This document shows positions 22,566 to 33,979 of a stretch of DNA of 64,000 nucleotides, piece after piece; within the stretch, counting starts at the first letter, position 1, and every line of letters begins with the position of its first letter. The notes under the pieces were generated by a model that worked only from the letters and a program-made list of their open reading frames with translations, was not told where the DNA came from and searched no databases. The position numbers and the translations under genes are program-made. The DNA comes from Stomoxys calcitrans. Taxonomy: Eukaryota > Arthropoda > Insecta > Diptera > Muscidae. Where the stretch lies: the NCBI RefSeq assembly GCF_963082655.1, contig NC_081555.1:152673738-152737737 (forward strand), in the 5' to 3' direction.

Positions 22566-24093
22566 TTTTATACCCTCCACCATAAGATGGGGGGTATACT
22601 AATTTCGTCATTCTGTTTGTAACTACTCGAAATATTCGTCTGAGACCCCATAAAGTATATATATTCTTGATCGTCGCGACATTTTATGTCGATCTAGCCG
22701 TGTCCGTCCGTCTGTCTGTCGAAAGCACGCTAACTTCCGAAGAAGTAAAGCTAGCCGCTTGAAATTTTGCACAAATACTTCTTATTAGTGTAGGTCGGTT
22801 GGTATTGTAAATGGGCCATATCGGTCCATGTTTTGATATAGCTGCGATATAAACCGATCTTGGGTCTTGACTTCTTGAGCCTCTAGAGTGCGCAATTCTT
22901 ACCCGATCAGAATGAAATTTTGCACGACGTGTTTTGTTATGATATCCAACAACTGTGCCAAGTATGGTTCGAATCGGTTCATAACCTGATATGGCTGCCA
23001 TATAAATCGATCTTGGCTCTTGACTTCTTCCAACATTCAACAACTGTGATAAGTATGGTTCAAATCGGTCCATAACCTGATATAGCTGCCATATAAACCG
23101 ATCTTGGGTCTTGACTTCTAGAGGCTCTACCGTTCGAAATTCTTATCCGATTGAAATGAAATTTTGCACGACGTGTTTTGTTATGATATCCAACAACTGT
23201 GCCAAGCATGGTTCAAATCGGTCCATAACCTGATATAGCTGCCATATAAATCGATCTTGGCTCTTGACTTCTTGAGCCTCTAGAGTGCGCAATTCTTATC
23301 CGATTGAAATGAAATTTTGCACGACGTGTTTTGCTATGATATCCAACAACTGTGCCAAGTATAGTTTAAATCGGTCCTTAACCTGATATAGCTGTCATAT
23401 AAACCGATCTTGGGTCTTGACTTCTTGAGCCTCTACCGTGCGCAATTCTTATCCGATTGAAATGAAATTTTGCACGACGTGTTTTGTTATGATATCCAAC
23501 AACTGTGCCAAGTATGGTTGAAATCGGTCCATAACCTGATATAGCTGTCATAAAAACAGATCTGGGGATTTGACTTCTCGAGCTTCCAGAGGGCGCAATT
23601 CCTATCCGATTTGGCTGAATTTTGCATGACGTATTTTATTTTTACTTTCAACAACTGTGTCAAATAAGGTTCAAATCGGTTCATAACCCGATATAGCTAC
23701 CATATAAACATATCTGGGATCTTGACCTCTTTAACCCATAGAGGTCGCAATTATTATCCGATATGCCTGAAATTTTGTACGACGGATCCTCTCATGACCA
23801 TCAACAAACGTGTTTATTATGGTCTGAATCGTTCTCTCTATTTTACTTCGTGAGCCCCAATGGGCGCAATTCTTATACGAATTGGCTGAAATTTTACAGA
23901 GGTCTCCAACATATAATTTAATTGTGGTCCGAACCGGATCATATCTTGATATCGTTTTAATAGCAGAGAAACTCTTTTCTTATATCCTTTTTTGCCTAAG
24001 AAGAGATGCCGGAAAAAGGACTCGACAAATGCGATCCATGGTGGAGGGTATATAAGATTCGGCCCGGCCGAACTTAGCACGCTTTTACTTGTT
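22566..24093 (+). mobile_element. INE-1-like element, family B, complete
   Basis: Starts TATACCCTCCACCATAAGAT, has TATATATATTCTTGATCGTC-type sequence and GTCCGTCCGTCTGTCTGTCG near 22703, then about eight B monomers. The anchor CTTGG(G/C)TCTTGACTTCT at 23103, 23256 and 23409 gives 153-bp steps; one unit near 23000 is partial. It ends CCATGGTGGAGGGTATATAA, TTCGGCCCGGCCGAA (24059-24073), CGCTTTTACTTGTT. Confidence 0.9.
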
Positions 24094-24333
24094 CTTTTTC
24101 TTCCCTTTCTCTCTCTAGGGTATCACAATGGGCCAAATTGGTCTCCGAGTGAACTCACCTTTGGTGAGATATTTTTGTTCGATCTCTCGATAGCTTTTCT
24201 AATTCCCACAGACGAACGGTTGCCTTGGCTAGATTGAATCTCAATACGACCATCAATACTAGTCACATATCAATATTGAGTTTACCCCATCGTATGATGG
24301 CGGGAAAAAAGAAATCACTACACCTCTAATCTA
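24094..24333. other. Short unassigned spacer
   Basis: GGTATCACAATGGGCCAAAT near 24118 resembles GGTATCACAATGGACG at 44849 next to a LINE tail, so this may be a LINE 3' remnant. Nothing else is recognised. Confidence 0.35.
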
Positions 24334-24415
24334 GAAGCCCACCGTAGCGCAGAGGTTAGCATGTCCGCCTATGACGCTGAACGCCTGGGTTCGATTCCTG
24401 GCGAGATCATCAGAA
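24334..24415 (+). mobile_element. SINE, tRNA-like head (left part of split copy)
   Basis: Contains an A-box TAGCGCAGAGGTTAGCATG from 24345 and a B-box GGGTTCGATTCC (24387-24398). It stops at ATCATCAGAAA, exactly where the other copies continue with the CAGCGGTGG body. The continuation is at 25380. It is the best-preserved Pol III head in the window. Confidence 0.85.
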
Positions 24416-25376
24416 ACATGTAAGAGCGTGCAAAGTTCGGCCGGGGCGAATCTTATATACCCTCCACCATGGTCGCATCTGTCGAGATCTTTGCGCAGTA
24501 TCTGTTTTTAGGCAAACAAAGTATAATGAATAAGGACGGAGGAGCAGCTATATCAAGTTATAGTCCGATTCGGGGCTCAAGAAGCGAAATTGGGAGATCG
24601 GTTTATATGGGAGCGTGTGGCACACGTATGTTGAAGGCCATGGGAGGAGCCGTTGTACAAAATGTGTTCCAAATCAGATGAGAATTGCATCTCTAGAGGC
24701 TTAAGAAGTCAAGACCCAAGATCGGTATATATGGCAGCTATATCAGGTTATAGACCGATTAGGGCCGTACTTCGCACAGTTGTTGAAAGTGATATCAAAA
24801 CACTATGTGCAAAATTTCAGTAAAATCGGAGGAGAATTGCGCCCTCTAGAGGCTCAAGATGTCAAGACCCAAGATCGGCTTATATGGCAGCTATATCAGG
24901 TTATAAACCGATGTAAACTATACTTAGCACAGTTGTTTGAAGTGATATTAAAACACTATGTGCAAAATGTCAGTCAAATCGGATGAGAAATGCGCCCTCT
25001 AGAGGCTCAAGAAGTCATGACCTAAGATCGGTTTGTATGGCAGCTACAACAAAACATGGACCGTTTTGGCCCATTTACAATACCAACCGACCTACACTTA
25101 TAAGAAGTATTTGTGCAAAATTTCAAGCGGCTCTGCTCCTTCAAAAGTTTGCGTGTTTTCCACTGACAGACGGACGGAAAGAAGGACGGACGGACAGAAG
25201 GACGGACGGACAGAAGGACGGACGGACAGAAGGACGGACAGACGGATTAGTTCGACTTTAAATGTCACGATGATCAAGACATATACTTTTTGGGGTCTTA
25301 GACGTATATGTCGAGGTGTTGCAAACAGAATGACGATATTAGTATACCCCCATCCTATGGTGGAGGGTATAAAAGT
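24416..25376 (-). mobile_element. INE-1-like element, family B, inserted in the SINE
   Basis: Complete reversed B element: AACATGTAAGAGCGTGC, TTCGGCCGGGGCGAA, TATACCCTCCACCATGG, about four B monomers, a (GRAC)n tract at 25170-25250, then ATCCTATGGTGGAGGGTATA. It begins and ends in A runs of the SINE, so it is younger than that SINE copy. Confidence 0.9.
25170..25250 (+). repeat. Expanded (GTCY)n tract with 16-bp higher-order unit
   Basis: The reversed GTCY tract has grown as AAGGACGGACGGACAG-type units of 16 bp repeated about four times, longer than the 20-30 bp of most B copies. Confidence 0.85.
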
Positions 25377-25379
25377 ATA

Positions 25380-25610
25380 CAGCGGTGGTTTTCCACTCCT
25401 AATGCTGGCAACATATGTGAGGTACCACGACATGTAAAACTTCTCTTCAAAGAGGTGTCGCATTGCGGCACGCCGTTCGCATTTGGCTTTAAAAAGGAGG
25501 CCCCTTTTCATTGAGCTTAAACTTGCTGAATCGGACTGCACTCATTGATATGTGAAAAGTTTGCTCCTGTTCCTTAGTGGAATGTTCATGGGAAAAATAT
25601 GCAATTTTAC
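25380..25610 (+). mobile_element. SINE, body and tail (right part of split copy)
   Basis: Runs from CAGCGGTGGTTTTCC through AGAGGTGTCGCATTGCGGC and AGGAGGCCCCTTTTCATTGA to TTAGTGGAATGTTCATGGG. Joined to 24334-24415 it makes one normal SINE of about 310 bp. Confidence 0.88.
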
Positions 25611-25624
25611 CTCTAAACTCTGTG

Positions 25625-26731
25625 TTTTTATACCCACCACCGTAGGATAGGGGGTATATTTATTTAGTCATTCCGTTTGCAACACACCGAAATATCAACT
25701 TCCGACCCTACAAAGTATATATATTTCGGATCGTCATAAAATACTAAGATGATTAAATGATGTCCGTGTGTCTGTCCGTCCATCTGTCCGTCCGTCTGTT
25801 GTAATCACTTTAGAGCCTTCAAAAATGGAGATATTCAGCTGAAATTTGGCACAGATACGTCTTTTTGGTGCACGCTGGTTAGGTTCTTGAACGGGCTAAA
25901 TCGGACCATATTTGGATATAGCTGCTATATAGACCGATTTTCCGATAAAGGGCCTAATGCCCATAAAAACTTTATTTTTCATCCGATTTTGCTGAAATTT
26001 GAAACAGTGAGTAGGTTAACGCCTCCCCACAACTGACGCAAACATGGTTCAGATCGGCCTATATTTAGATTTAACTGCCATATAGATCGATCTCCCGATA
26101 AAGGGTCTGAAGGCCATAAATGCTTTATTTATTAACCGATTTCGCTGAAACGTGCAACAGTGGGTTATTTTAAGCCTTCCGACATCTGACCAAAATATGG
26201 TTTAGATCGGTCTATATTTAGATATAGCTGTCATATAGACCGATCTCCCAATAAAGGGTCTGAAGCCTATAAAAGCTTTATTTATTACTCGATTTGGCTG
26301 AAATTTTCAACAGTGGGTTATTTTAAGCTTCCCGACATCTGACCTAAGTATGGTTCAGATCGGTCTATATTTATATATAGCTGCCATATAAACCGATCTG
26401 CCGATAGAAGGTCTGAAACCCATAAAAGCTTTATTTATGACCCGATTTCGCTGAGATTTGAAACAGTGAGTAGGTTAAGACCTCCCAACATCCGACCTAA
26501 ATATGGTTCATATCGGTTTATAATTGGATATATCTGCCAAAAAGACCATTATTTTGTTCTACAAAATTGAATAGTAACATATATATTAGACCACTCCATG
26601 CTGAATTTGGGTGCTTAAGTTATCCAATTTTTATCGGATTGTGTCTAAATGGGGTTTACATGTATACCCGAGATGGTGGGGTGGGTATCCAAAGTTCAGC
26701 CCTGCCGTACCTAATGCCTTGCTTGCTTGTT
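25625..26731 (+). mobile_element. INE-1-like element, family A2, complete
   Basis: Starts TATACCCACCACCGTAGGAT and has TATATATATTTCGGATCGTC instead of the A-type CTTGATCAG, a GTCY tract near 25765-25800, and monomers with AAAGGGTCTGAAG and AAAAGCTTTATTTATTA. It ends TACCCGAGATGGTGGGGTGG, a decayed palindrome and GCTTGCTTGTT. It shares the A termini but has its own monomer and core sequence. Confidence 0.85.
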
Positions 26732-27815
26732 TATACTCATCCTACGAAATGCTTTTCCCATAATCCCTATACGTTTCCTTACTCCCAACTTGAATTTGAA
26801 ATGATTGTGGAGGAAAGTTTAAAGATTAATCGCCACCCAAACAATAAAAATCAAATTAACTTATTATTAAGTCAATTTAGCAAATATTACCATAAAAGTT
26901 TAGATCTGCGCCTCAACGACCATTGCCAATTGCCAAGAGCAGCACAAAACTGCAAATGAACCAAATTTACAAATCGTGTTCACCATTTCAAAGAGGTAAT
27001 GAGGACACAGTACACCAAAAAGGACCCATTCCAATGCAAGCAAGCAGCAAGCTGAAGAGCGTACAAACGAATCGGCGAATGAGAAAAAAAAGAAACCAAA
27101 ATGACATGAAACGTATTTGGACCATATATTTATTCACGACACGTTCATCTCACTTAAGCCTACGTGAGTACCACAATCAAAGTAAAGTTCCTGTCATAAA
27201 ATGACAAATGCGCTGCATTTTGGAGCCAAAAGAAAAGCGACCGCCGTACTTATACTTTTTTTCTTCTCCTAATAAAAATGGCAAAACTAAAATTTTTATG
27301 AAAAGCAGACAAAATAGAAACACATCTAAAAACTATCTCTAAAGCAAAACCAAAAAAAATTGGAACCAAAAAACCACCAAGAATTATATATTCATAAAAA
27401 TTTGTTATTACGAGTATGTTTTTAGACAAACTTAAACTAAGTAGCCATGCTTTAGTGTTTTCATATCTGTATTTGTGCCCCATTCGCCGAATATCATAGT
27501 CGCTCGTTAGGTGGCTACTACCAAGGTTTCATATACAAATTCATAACTGCCACCGGCAATAGAATCACGTACTTCTTAACTGACGTTTATTATCTGCACT
27601 TTCGGCTCTTCTCATAAGTGTCCAAAATGAAGTCATGCTTTAGATTACCAACTCCACCATAACAGGATGTAAGGACATTTTTTTTAAAGTTGTAAACTTC
27701 CATAAAAGGCGAAATAGAATATTAAAACACAGTTTGTAATAGGATGCCAGCTTAATTTCCTATATTGATATGAAACAAGCCTACGCCTATATCGACCGAG
27801 GCTTACTTTACTTTA
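26732..27815. other. Unassigned DNA
   Basis: Single-copy-looking, AT-rich. Two overlapping plus-strand frames (26567-26959, partly in A2, and 26923-27204) show no domain and no coding bias that I can see. Confidence 0.4.
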
Positions 27816-28700
27816 ATTGGCTATGACAGAATATTTGTTCCACTAGCCGAACGTAGATTAGCGTTCCAAGTGCCTCGATCTTCTGTGCTCATTCTAAAAT
27901 CTCTGAGACCAAGTTTCGAGGTGTCGCCCACAACTTGATCTTTCCATCGTGCTTTTGGTCTTCCCGGTTTGCGTGTACCAACGTGTTTGCCTTCAAAAGA
28001 CTTCTTTGCTGGAGCTTCTTCATCCATTCTGACAACATGACCTAGCCAACGCAGCCGTTGTATTTGGATGAGTGTAACTATGCTATCGTCGTCATACAGC
28101 TCGTGGTTGATCCTATATTCTCCATTAACGCAAACTGGTTCATATATTGGGTTGCCCAAAAAGTAATTGCGGATTTTTTAAAAGAAAGTAAATGCATTTT
28201 TAATAAAACTTAGAATGAACTTTAATCAAATATACTTTTTTTTACACTTTTTTTCTAAAGCAAGCTAAAAGTAACAGCTGATAACTGACAGAAGAAAGAA
28301 TGCAATTACAGAGTCACAAGCTGTGAAAAAATTTGTCAACGCCGACTATATGAAAAATCCGCAATTACTTTTTGGACAACATAATATTTTACGAAAAATC
28401 TTTCTCACAAATACTCCAAGCACTGCCTCATCTGCTTTCACAAATATCCATGCCGCAGTACCATATAACAGCACGGGTAGTATCAGTGTCTTGTATAGCG
28501 TAATCTTCGTCTGTCGAGAGATGGGCTGGTTTCTAAACTGCTTACTTAGTCCAAAGTAGCATCTGTTTGCCAGTATTATTCTTCGCTTAATCTCAAAACT
28601 GATGTCATTCGTTTCGGTTACGGTGGTGCCGAGGTAGATAAAGTTACTGACTGTCTCAAAGTTGTAGTACCATTTTCTTTATCTGCTCGGTTGTGTAAGG
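27816..28700 (-). pseudogene. LINE ORF2 3' portion, split by a MITE
   Basis: The minus strand from about 28690 reads an open frame of roughly 97 codons with NFIYLGTTVTETNDISFEIK and TLYKTLILPVLLYG, the part that follows the RT palm in an endonuclease-RT LINE. After the MITE (28147-28384) it resumes with INHELYDDDSIVTLIQIQRL, RLRWLGHVVRMDEEAPAKK and GRPKARWKDQVVGDTSKLG, a widespread insect LINE C-terminus. I see no stop in either half. The RT catalytic core is absent (5' truncated). The clade (RTE- or CR1-like) is not settled. Confidence 0.8.
28147..28384 (+). mobile_element. Mariner-type MITE, copy 2, inside LINE
   Basis: 238 bp with TA at 28145-28146 and 28385-28386. Same internal sequence and orientation as copy 1. 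The right end is altered (TTTTTGGACAACATAA), with three substitutions in the outer TIR. A frame reading KKFVNADYMKNPQLLFG is simply MITE sequence. Confidence 0.92.
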
Positions 28701-28747
28701 CTATTTGTGAATTGAAACCATCCATTTCGTCTTATCTCCATTTAGAT

Positions 28748-29057
28748 CTATATCTCCTTTAGAAGCTCAAGAAGTCAATATTCAGGATCGAAACATAGAC
28801 CGGTCCATTTACAATCCCAACCGACCTACACTAATAGGAAGTACTTGTATGAAATTTCAAACGTCTAGCTTTATTCCTTAGAAAGTTTTCGTACTTTCAA
28901 CAGACAGACGGACGGACATTGTTAAATCGACTTAGAATGTCAAGACGATCAAGAAAATATATACTCGTACTTTGTTGGGTCTTGGATCATTATTTCGATG
29001 TGTTACAAACGGAATGACGAAATTAGTTAACCCCCATACTATAGTGGAGGGTATAAA
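28748..29057 (-). mobile_element. INE-1-like family B, proximal end, reversed
   Basis: Part of one B monomer, AGACAGACGGACGGACATTG, the conserved segment and CCATACTATAGTGGAGGGTA. The distal palindrome end is missing; it abuts the LINE relic. Confidence 0.8.
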
Positions 29058-29215
29058 CATGCTGTTCGCGATGAAGTTCAAGCATTATGTTTGGTTGAAA
29101 AGTCGCAACAGGCTATTGTTGGCGAACTCAAACACCTCAATATGAAGAAAGTGTTGTGTATCGCACCATAAACCGTTATACTGGTAGAGTTGCCAATCTT
29201 ATGGTGGTGGTAAAA
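29058..29215 (+). pseudogene. Possible transposase helix-turn-helix relic
   Basis: Two frames read AVRDEVQALCLVEKSQQAIV and then SVVYRTINRYTGRVANL. The second resembles the VYRTIKRYxxTGxV recognition helix of Tc1/mariner-type transposases. It is a fragment of about 50 codons with a frameshift, lying between two B elements. No catalytic part is present. The assignment rests on one short motif. Confidence 0.35.
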
Positions 29216-29224
29216 TTAACATAT

Positions 29225-30030
29225 AACAAGTAAAAGCGTCCTAAGTTCGGCCAAACCGAATCTTATATACCCTCCACCATGGATCGCATTTGTCGAGCTT
29301 ATTCCACAGTATCTCTTTTTATGCAAACAAAGGATAATAGAATATTGAATATTGGAGACCATAGCAGAAGTCATTGTGTAGAATTTCAGCCAAATCTAAA
29401 AAGAATTGCGCACTTAAGAGGCTGAAGAAGTAAAATAGGGAGATCGGTTTATAGGGGAGCTGTATTAGGATATAAACCGATTCATGCCATTATTGATACG
29501 TATGTTAAAGGTTATGGAGGAAGCAATTGTACAAAATTTCAGCCAAATGAGATAATACTTGCGCCTTTTAGAGGCTCAAGAAGTCAAGATCCCATATCGG
29601 TTAATATGGCAGCTATATCAGGTTATGGACCGATTTGAACCATTCTTAATACAGTTGTTGAAAGTCGTAACAAAACACCTCATGTAAAATTTCAGTCAAC
29701 TCGTATAATAATTGCGTTCTCTAGTGGCTCAAGAAGTCAAGACCCCAGATAGGTTTATGTGACAGCTATATCAAAACGTGGACCGATTTAGTCCATTTAC
29801 AATCCCAACCGACCTACACTAATAAGATGTATTTGTGAAAAATTTCGAGCAGCTAGCTTTACTCCTTCGAAAGTTTGGGTGTTGTGGACATGGCTAGTTC
29901 GACTTAAAATGTCATGACGATCGAGAATATACATACTTTATGGGGTCTTAGACGCATATTTCGAGGTGTTACAAACGGAATGACGAAATTAGTATACCGC
30001 CCATGCTATGGTGTATGGTATAAAAATTTT
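29225..30030 (-). mobile_element. INE-1-like element, family B, reversed, complete ends
   Basis: AACAAGTAAAAGCGTCCTAA, a decayed palindrome TTCGGCCAAACCGAA and TATACCCTCCACCATGG start it; CCATGCTATGGTGTATGGTA ends it. The (GTCY)n tract is lost: AAAGTTTGGGTGTTGTGGAC replaces the GACGGACGGAC run. Confidence 0.88.
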
Positions 30031-31268
30031 CAGCGGAACTTTGGATACCCACCACCTCCGGTATATATGTAAACCCCCTTTCGACACAATCCTATGAAAA
30101 TTGGATAACTTATGCACCCAAATTCCGCACGGACATTGAGTGGTCTTATAATATAAGTCCCTGTTGAATACGAGCTTCCGACCCTTAACCGGCATATCGG
30201 TCTATATGACAGCTATGTCTAAATACAGTCCTATTTTTACCATATTTGGGTCGAATGGATGGTGGCCTAAAACAACTCACTATTTCAAATTTCAGTGAAA
30301 TTGGATAAAATATAATGCTTTTACAAGCTTCATACTCTTTATTTGGAGATCGGTTAATATGAAAGCTATATATAAATATAGTCCGATCTGATCCATACTT
30401 AGATCAGATATCAGGAGGCTTAAAATAACTTACTGTTGCATATTTCAGCGAAATCGGTTAAAAAATAAAGCTTTTATGGGCTTCAGACCCTTTATCAGCA
30501 GATCGGTCTCTATCGCAGCTATATATGAATATAGTCCGATCTGATCCATATTTGGGTCAGATGTTGGTAGGCCCAAAATTGCCCACTGTTTCAAGTTTCA
30601 GCGAAATCGGATAAAAAATAAAGCTTAATGGGCTTCAGACCCTTTATCAGCAGATCGGTCTATATGGCACCTATATCTAAATATAGTCCGATCTTAACCA
30701 TACTTAACTCAGATGTTGGGAGGCTTAAAATAACCTACTGTTTCAAATTTCAGCGAAATTGAGCAATAAATGAAGCTTTTATGGGCTTCAGACCCTTTAT
30801 CGGCAGATCGGTCTATATGGCAGCTATATCTAAATATAGTCCGAACAGAACCATATTTGGGTGAGATGTCGGAAGGCCTAAAACTACTTACTGTTTAAAA
30901 TTTCAGCAAAAGCGGATGAAAATTTTAGTTTTTAGGGGCATTTGACCCATTATCGGAAAATCGGTCTATATAGCAGCTATATCCTAATATGGTCCCAATT
31001 GGCCCTTTCAAGAACTTAACCAGCGTGCATCAAAAAGACGTATCTGTGCCAAATTTCAGCTCAATATCTCAATTTTTAAAGCCTGTAGAGTGATTACAAC
31101 AAACGGACGGACAGACGGACAGCCACACGGACATCGTTAAATCGTCTTAGAATTTTACGACGATCCGAAATTTATATACTTTGTAGGGTCGGAAATTGAT
31201 ATTTCGATGTGTTGCAAACGGAATGGCTAAATGAATATACTCCCAATACTACGGTGGTGGGTATAAAA
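30031..31268 (-). mobile_element. INE-1-like element, family A2, reversed
   Basis: Starts at CGGAACTTTGGATACCCACC (its AACAAG/palindrome tip is mostly gone, abutting the previous B element), has about six A2 monomers, an ACGGACGGACAGACGGAC tract near 31104, and ends AATACTACGGTGGTGGGTAT. It stands tail to head behind the B element. Confidence 0.85.
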
Positions 31269-31269
31269 A

Positions 31270-31372
31270 AAAGTATGGGTGTCATGTAAAAACTTATCCA
31301 TAAAGAGGTGTCGCACTACGGCACGCCGTATCGAACTCGGACAGCACTCATTGATGTTGGAAGTTCGTTCAA
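31270..31372 (+). mobile_element. SINE body fragment with internal deletion
   Basis: GTCATGTAAAAACTTATCC, AAAGAGGTGTCGCACTACGG and CACTCATTGATG are recognisable. The segment with AGGAGGCCCCTTATCATTGA is deleted, joining CTCGG to ACAGCACTC. Head and tail are missing. Confidence 0.7.
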
Positions 31373-31429
31373 GGTCGAATATGCATTTTGCACCTAAAGT
31401 GCACATGTGCCCCTCGACTAGGTCCATTT

Positions 31430-31490
31430 GTGTGAAGTTTTAGTACAATACATGATGATGGCTTTCCAAGATTTGTCCCGGCCGAACCTA
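31430..31490 (+). mobile_element. INE-1-like distal terminus, divergent
   Basis: GGCTTTCCAAGATTTGTCCC then GGCCGAACCTAGCTC resembles the palindrome end of a fifth variant, also seen at 44985-45056. No monomer is attached. Confidence 0.5.
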
Positions 31491-31498
31491 GCTCATTA

Positions 31499-33367
31499 TA
31501 TCCTATACCACTACTGTGGTACAGGGTATTATAACTTAGTGAATTTGTTTGTAACATCCAAAAGGAAGAGTGATAGATCCATTGATAAGTACACCTATCG
31601 ACTCGGAATTACTTTCTGATTCGATTTAGCTATGTCCGTCTGTCTGTCTGTCCGTCCGTCTGTCTGTCCATGTCTAATTGTGTACAAAGTACAGGTCGCA
31701 GTTTTCATCCGATTGTCTTCAAATTTGGTACAAACATGTTTTTCGGCCTAGAGACGATGCCTATTGAAATTGGAAAAAATTGGTTTAGATCTGGATATAG
31801 CTCCCATATATATGTTCGTCCGATTTTTGCTAATAATGCAATAAAATGGTCACTTGTTAACCGATTCTCTCGAAATATGGCAGTAAGCAATTTTCTACTA
31901 CTCTCAATATTACTGGTACATTTTATGGAAATCGGTCCAGATTTAGATATAGCTCTCATATATATATATCGCCCGATTTGCACTCCTATAGCCACTGCAA
32001 GCACATATATCGACCAATCTTACCAAAATATTGCACAACGCTTTCCTCGATGACTACCTCAATATACATAGAGTTTGATCAAAATCGGTTCAGATTTAGA
32101 TATAGCTCCCATATATATGTTCGTCCGATTTGCAGTAATATTGCAATAAAATGGTCTTTTGTTGACCGATTGTCCCGAAATGTGGCAGGAGGGATTTTTT
32201 TATGACTGTCAATATTACTTGGTAAATTTCATAGAAATCGGTTTAGATTTGGATATATCTCCCATATATATGTTCGTCCGATTTCAAGTAATACAGCAAT
32301 AAAATGGTAATTTGTTGACCGATGCTCTTGAAATTTGGCAGGAAGAATTTTCTTATGACTCTGGATATAACTGGTGAATTTTTTGAAATCGGTTCAGATT
32401 CAGATATATAGCTCTCATATGTATATATCGCCCGATTTTCACTCCCAGAGCCACTGCAAGCGCATTTATTGACCAATCTTGCCAAAATATTGCACAACGA
32501 TTTCCTCGATGACTATCACAATATACATAGAGTTTAGTCAAAATCGTTTCAGATTTAGATATAGCTTCCATATATATGTTCGTCCGATTTGCAGTAAAAT
32601 TGCAATAAAATGGTAATTTGTTAACCGATTGTCCCGAAATGGGGCAGGAGGGATTTTTTTAATGACTCTCAACATTACCGGTGAAATTCATGGGAATCGG
32701 CTTAGATTTAGATATTGCTCCCATATATATATATATATATCGCCCGATTTTCACTCCTAGAGCCACAGCATGCATATTTATTGACAAATCTTGCCAAAAT
32801 TTTGCAAAACGCTTTCCTCGACGACTGCCACAGTATCTGAGGAGTTTGTTCGAAATCGGTTCAAATTTAGATATCGCTGTCATATATATGTTCGTCCGAT
32901 TTGCAGTAATAATGCAATAAAATGGTAATTTGTTAACCGATTGTCCCGAAATGGGGCAGGAGGGATTTTTTTACGACTGTCATTTTTTTACGACCGATTC
33001 ATGGAAATCGGTTCAGATTTAGATGTAGCTGTCATATATGTATATCGCCCGATTTTCACCCCAAGAGCCACTGCAACCGCATTGTTTGACCAATCTTGCC
33101 AAAATTTTGCACAACGCTTTCCTCGACGACCATCGCATTATCTGAGAAGTTTACTCGAAATCGGTTCAGAATTAAATATAGCTCCCATATATATGTTCGT
33201 CAGATTTTGTGTAATTTGTTGTCATTTGTCAATTGTAGTTTTTACAGTTTGAACATATTTGCTCGCCGAGTTCCATCAAAAGTGTTTCACAATTGGATAT
33301 AGCTCCCACATAGGTGTAGGGCATTAAAAAGTCGGTATCGCCCGACTTTTACCCCTTCTTACTGGTT
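31499..33367 (+). mobile_element. INE-1-like element, family E, complete
   Basis: Opens with a perfect-looking hairpin, TACCCTATACCAC…GTGGTACAGGG at 31499-31530, then a segment with GATTCGATTTAGCTATGTCC, a GTCY tract of about 38 bp (31635-31672), and two alternating monomer types. One has TATATGTTCGTCCGATTT, the other ATATATCGCCCGATTTTCAC. The anchor TATGTTCGTC at 31811, 32116, 32269, 32575 and 32887 gives steps of 305, 153, 306 and 312. It closes with a second hairpin, AAAGTCGGTATCGCCCGACT (33340-33359), and CTTCTTACTGGTT. Confidence 0.85.
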
Positions 33368-33591
33368 TTTATATGGTTTTCCTTTCTCATTTTATTTGGT
33401 CTACTGTTGTCTCTGCCTTTCTTTTGGCTTTATAAACTGAAATGGTAATCACAACACGTTCTGAGAAAATGTGATTTTTTTGTCTAAATGTTTTGTAAAT
33501 CTTTCGCTGCGAAACCAAGTCAGTAATTAGTTCAACTCGTTTCAAAGATAAGTTTTCTTTTTTCAAACAACTTAAAATAACAAAATATAAT

Positions 33592-33608
33592 TCCCCCCCC
33601 CCCCCCCC
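33592..33608 (+). repeat. Poly-C run
   Basis: About 17 consecutive C after AATATAATT; not inside any recognised repeat. Confidence 0.85.
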
Positions 33609-33964
33609 ATGTTCAGTAGAAAATTATGAAAATATGCAAAAGCAAATTAATAAAGTAGTCTGGTGAAATGGCTACGGTCTCTGAAATATTGTTGCCCATG
33701 GGATGCTCTATTCTCACAATTTGGTTGAACGTAGCCAAGATAATAAAACTTTATAATCGCTCTAATGTTTTGCATCATCCAGCGTTTTGGGGCATTTTCA
33801 CAGTTAAATTTCATGGGATAGAGTTTTTTTTTTTTGTTTATACTCCCGCCGCTTTGGCAAATGCATAAAGGCTTGGCCAACCGGCCAGCCGGCCATCTTA
33901 ATATCTCCCCTTAACCCGTTATGGCGATTTGCTCCAGACTTTGGTATATGTTCATGAAACTTTT

Positions 33965-33979
33965 GTGTGTGTGTGTGTA
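33965..33979 (+). repeat. Short (GT)n
   Basis: About seven GT dinucleotides. Confidence 0.8.

Noticed and set aside
24334..24415. Possible functional tRNA gene (good A- and B-boxes)
   Set aside because: The acceptor stem does not close, the anticodon arm is poor, and the same head with the same body recurs as a SINE at several places.
28323..28559. Plus-strand frame starting KKFVNADYMKNPQ
   Set aside because: Begins in the MITE and runs antisense to the LINE; the same peptide comes from all MITE copies.
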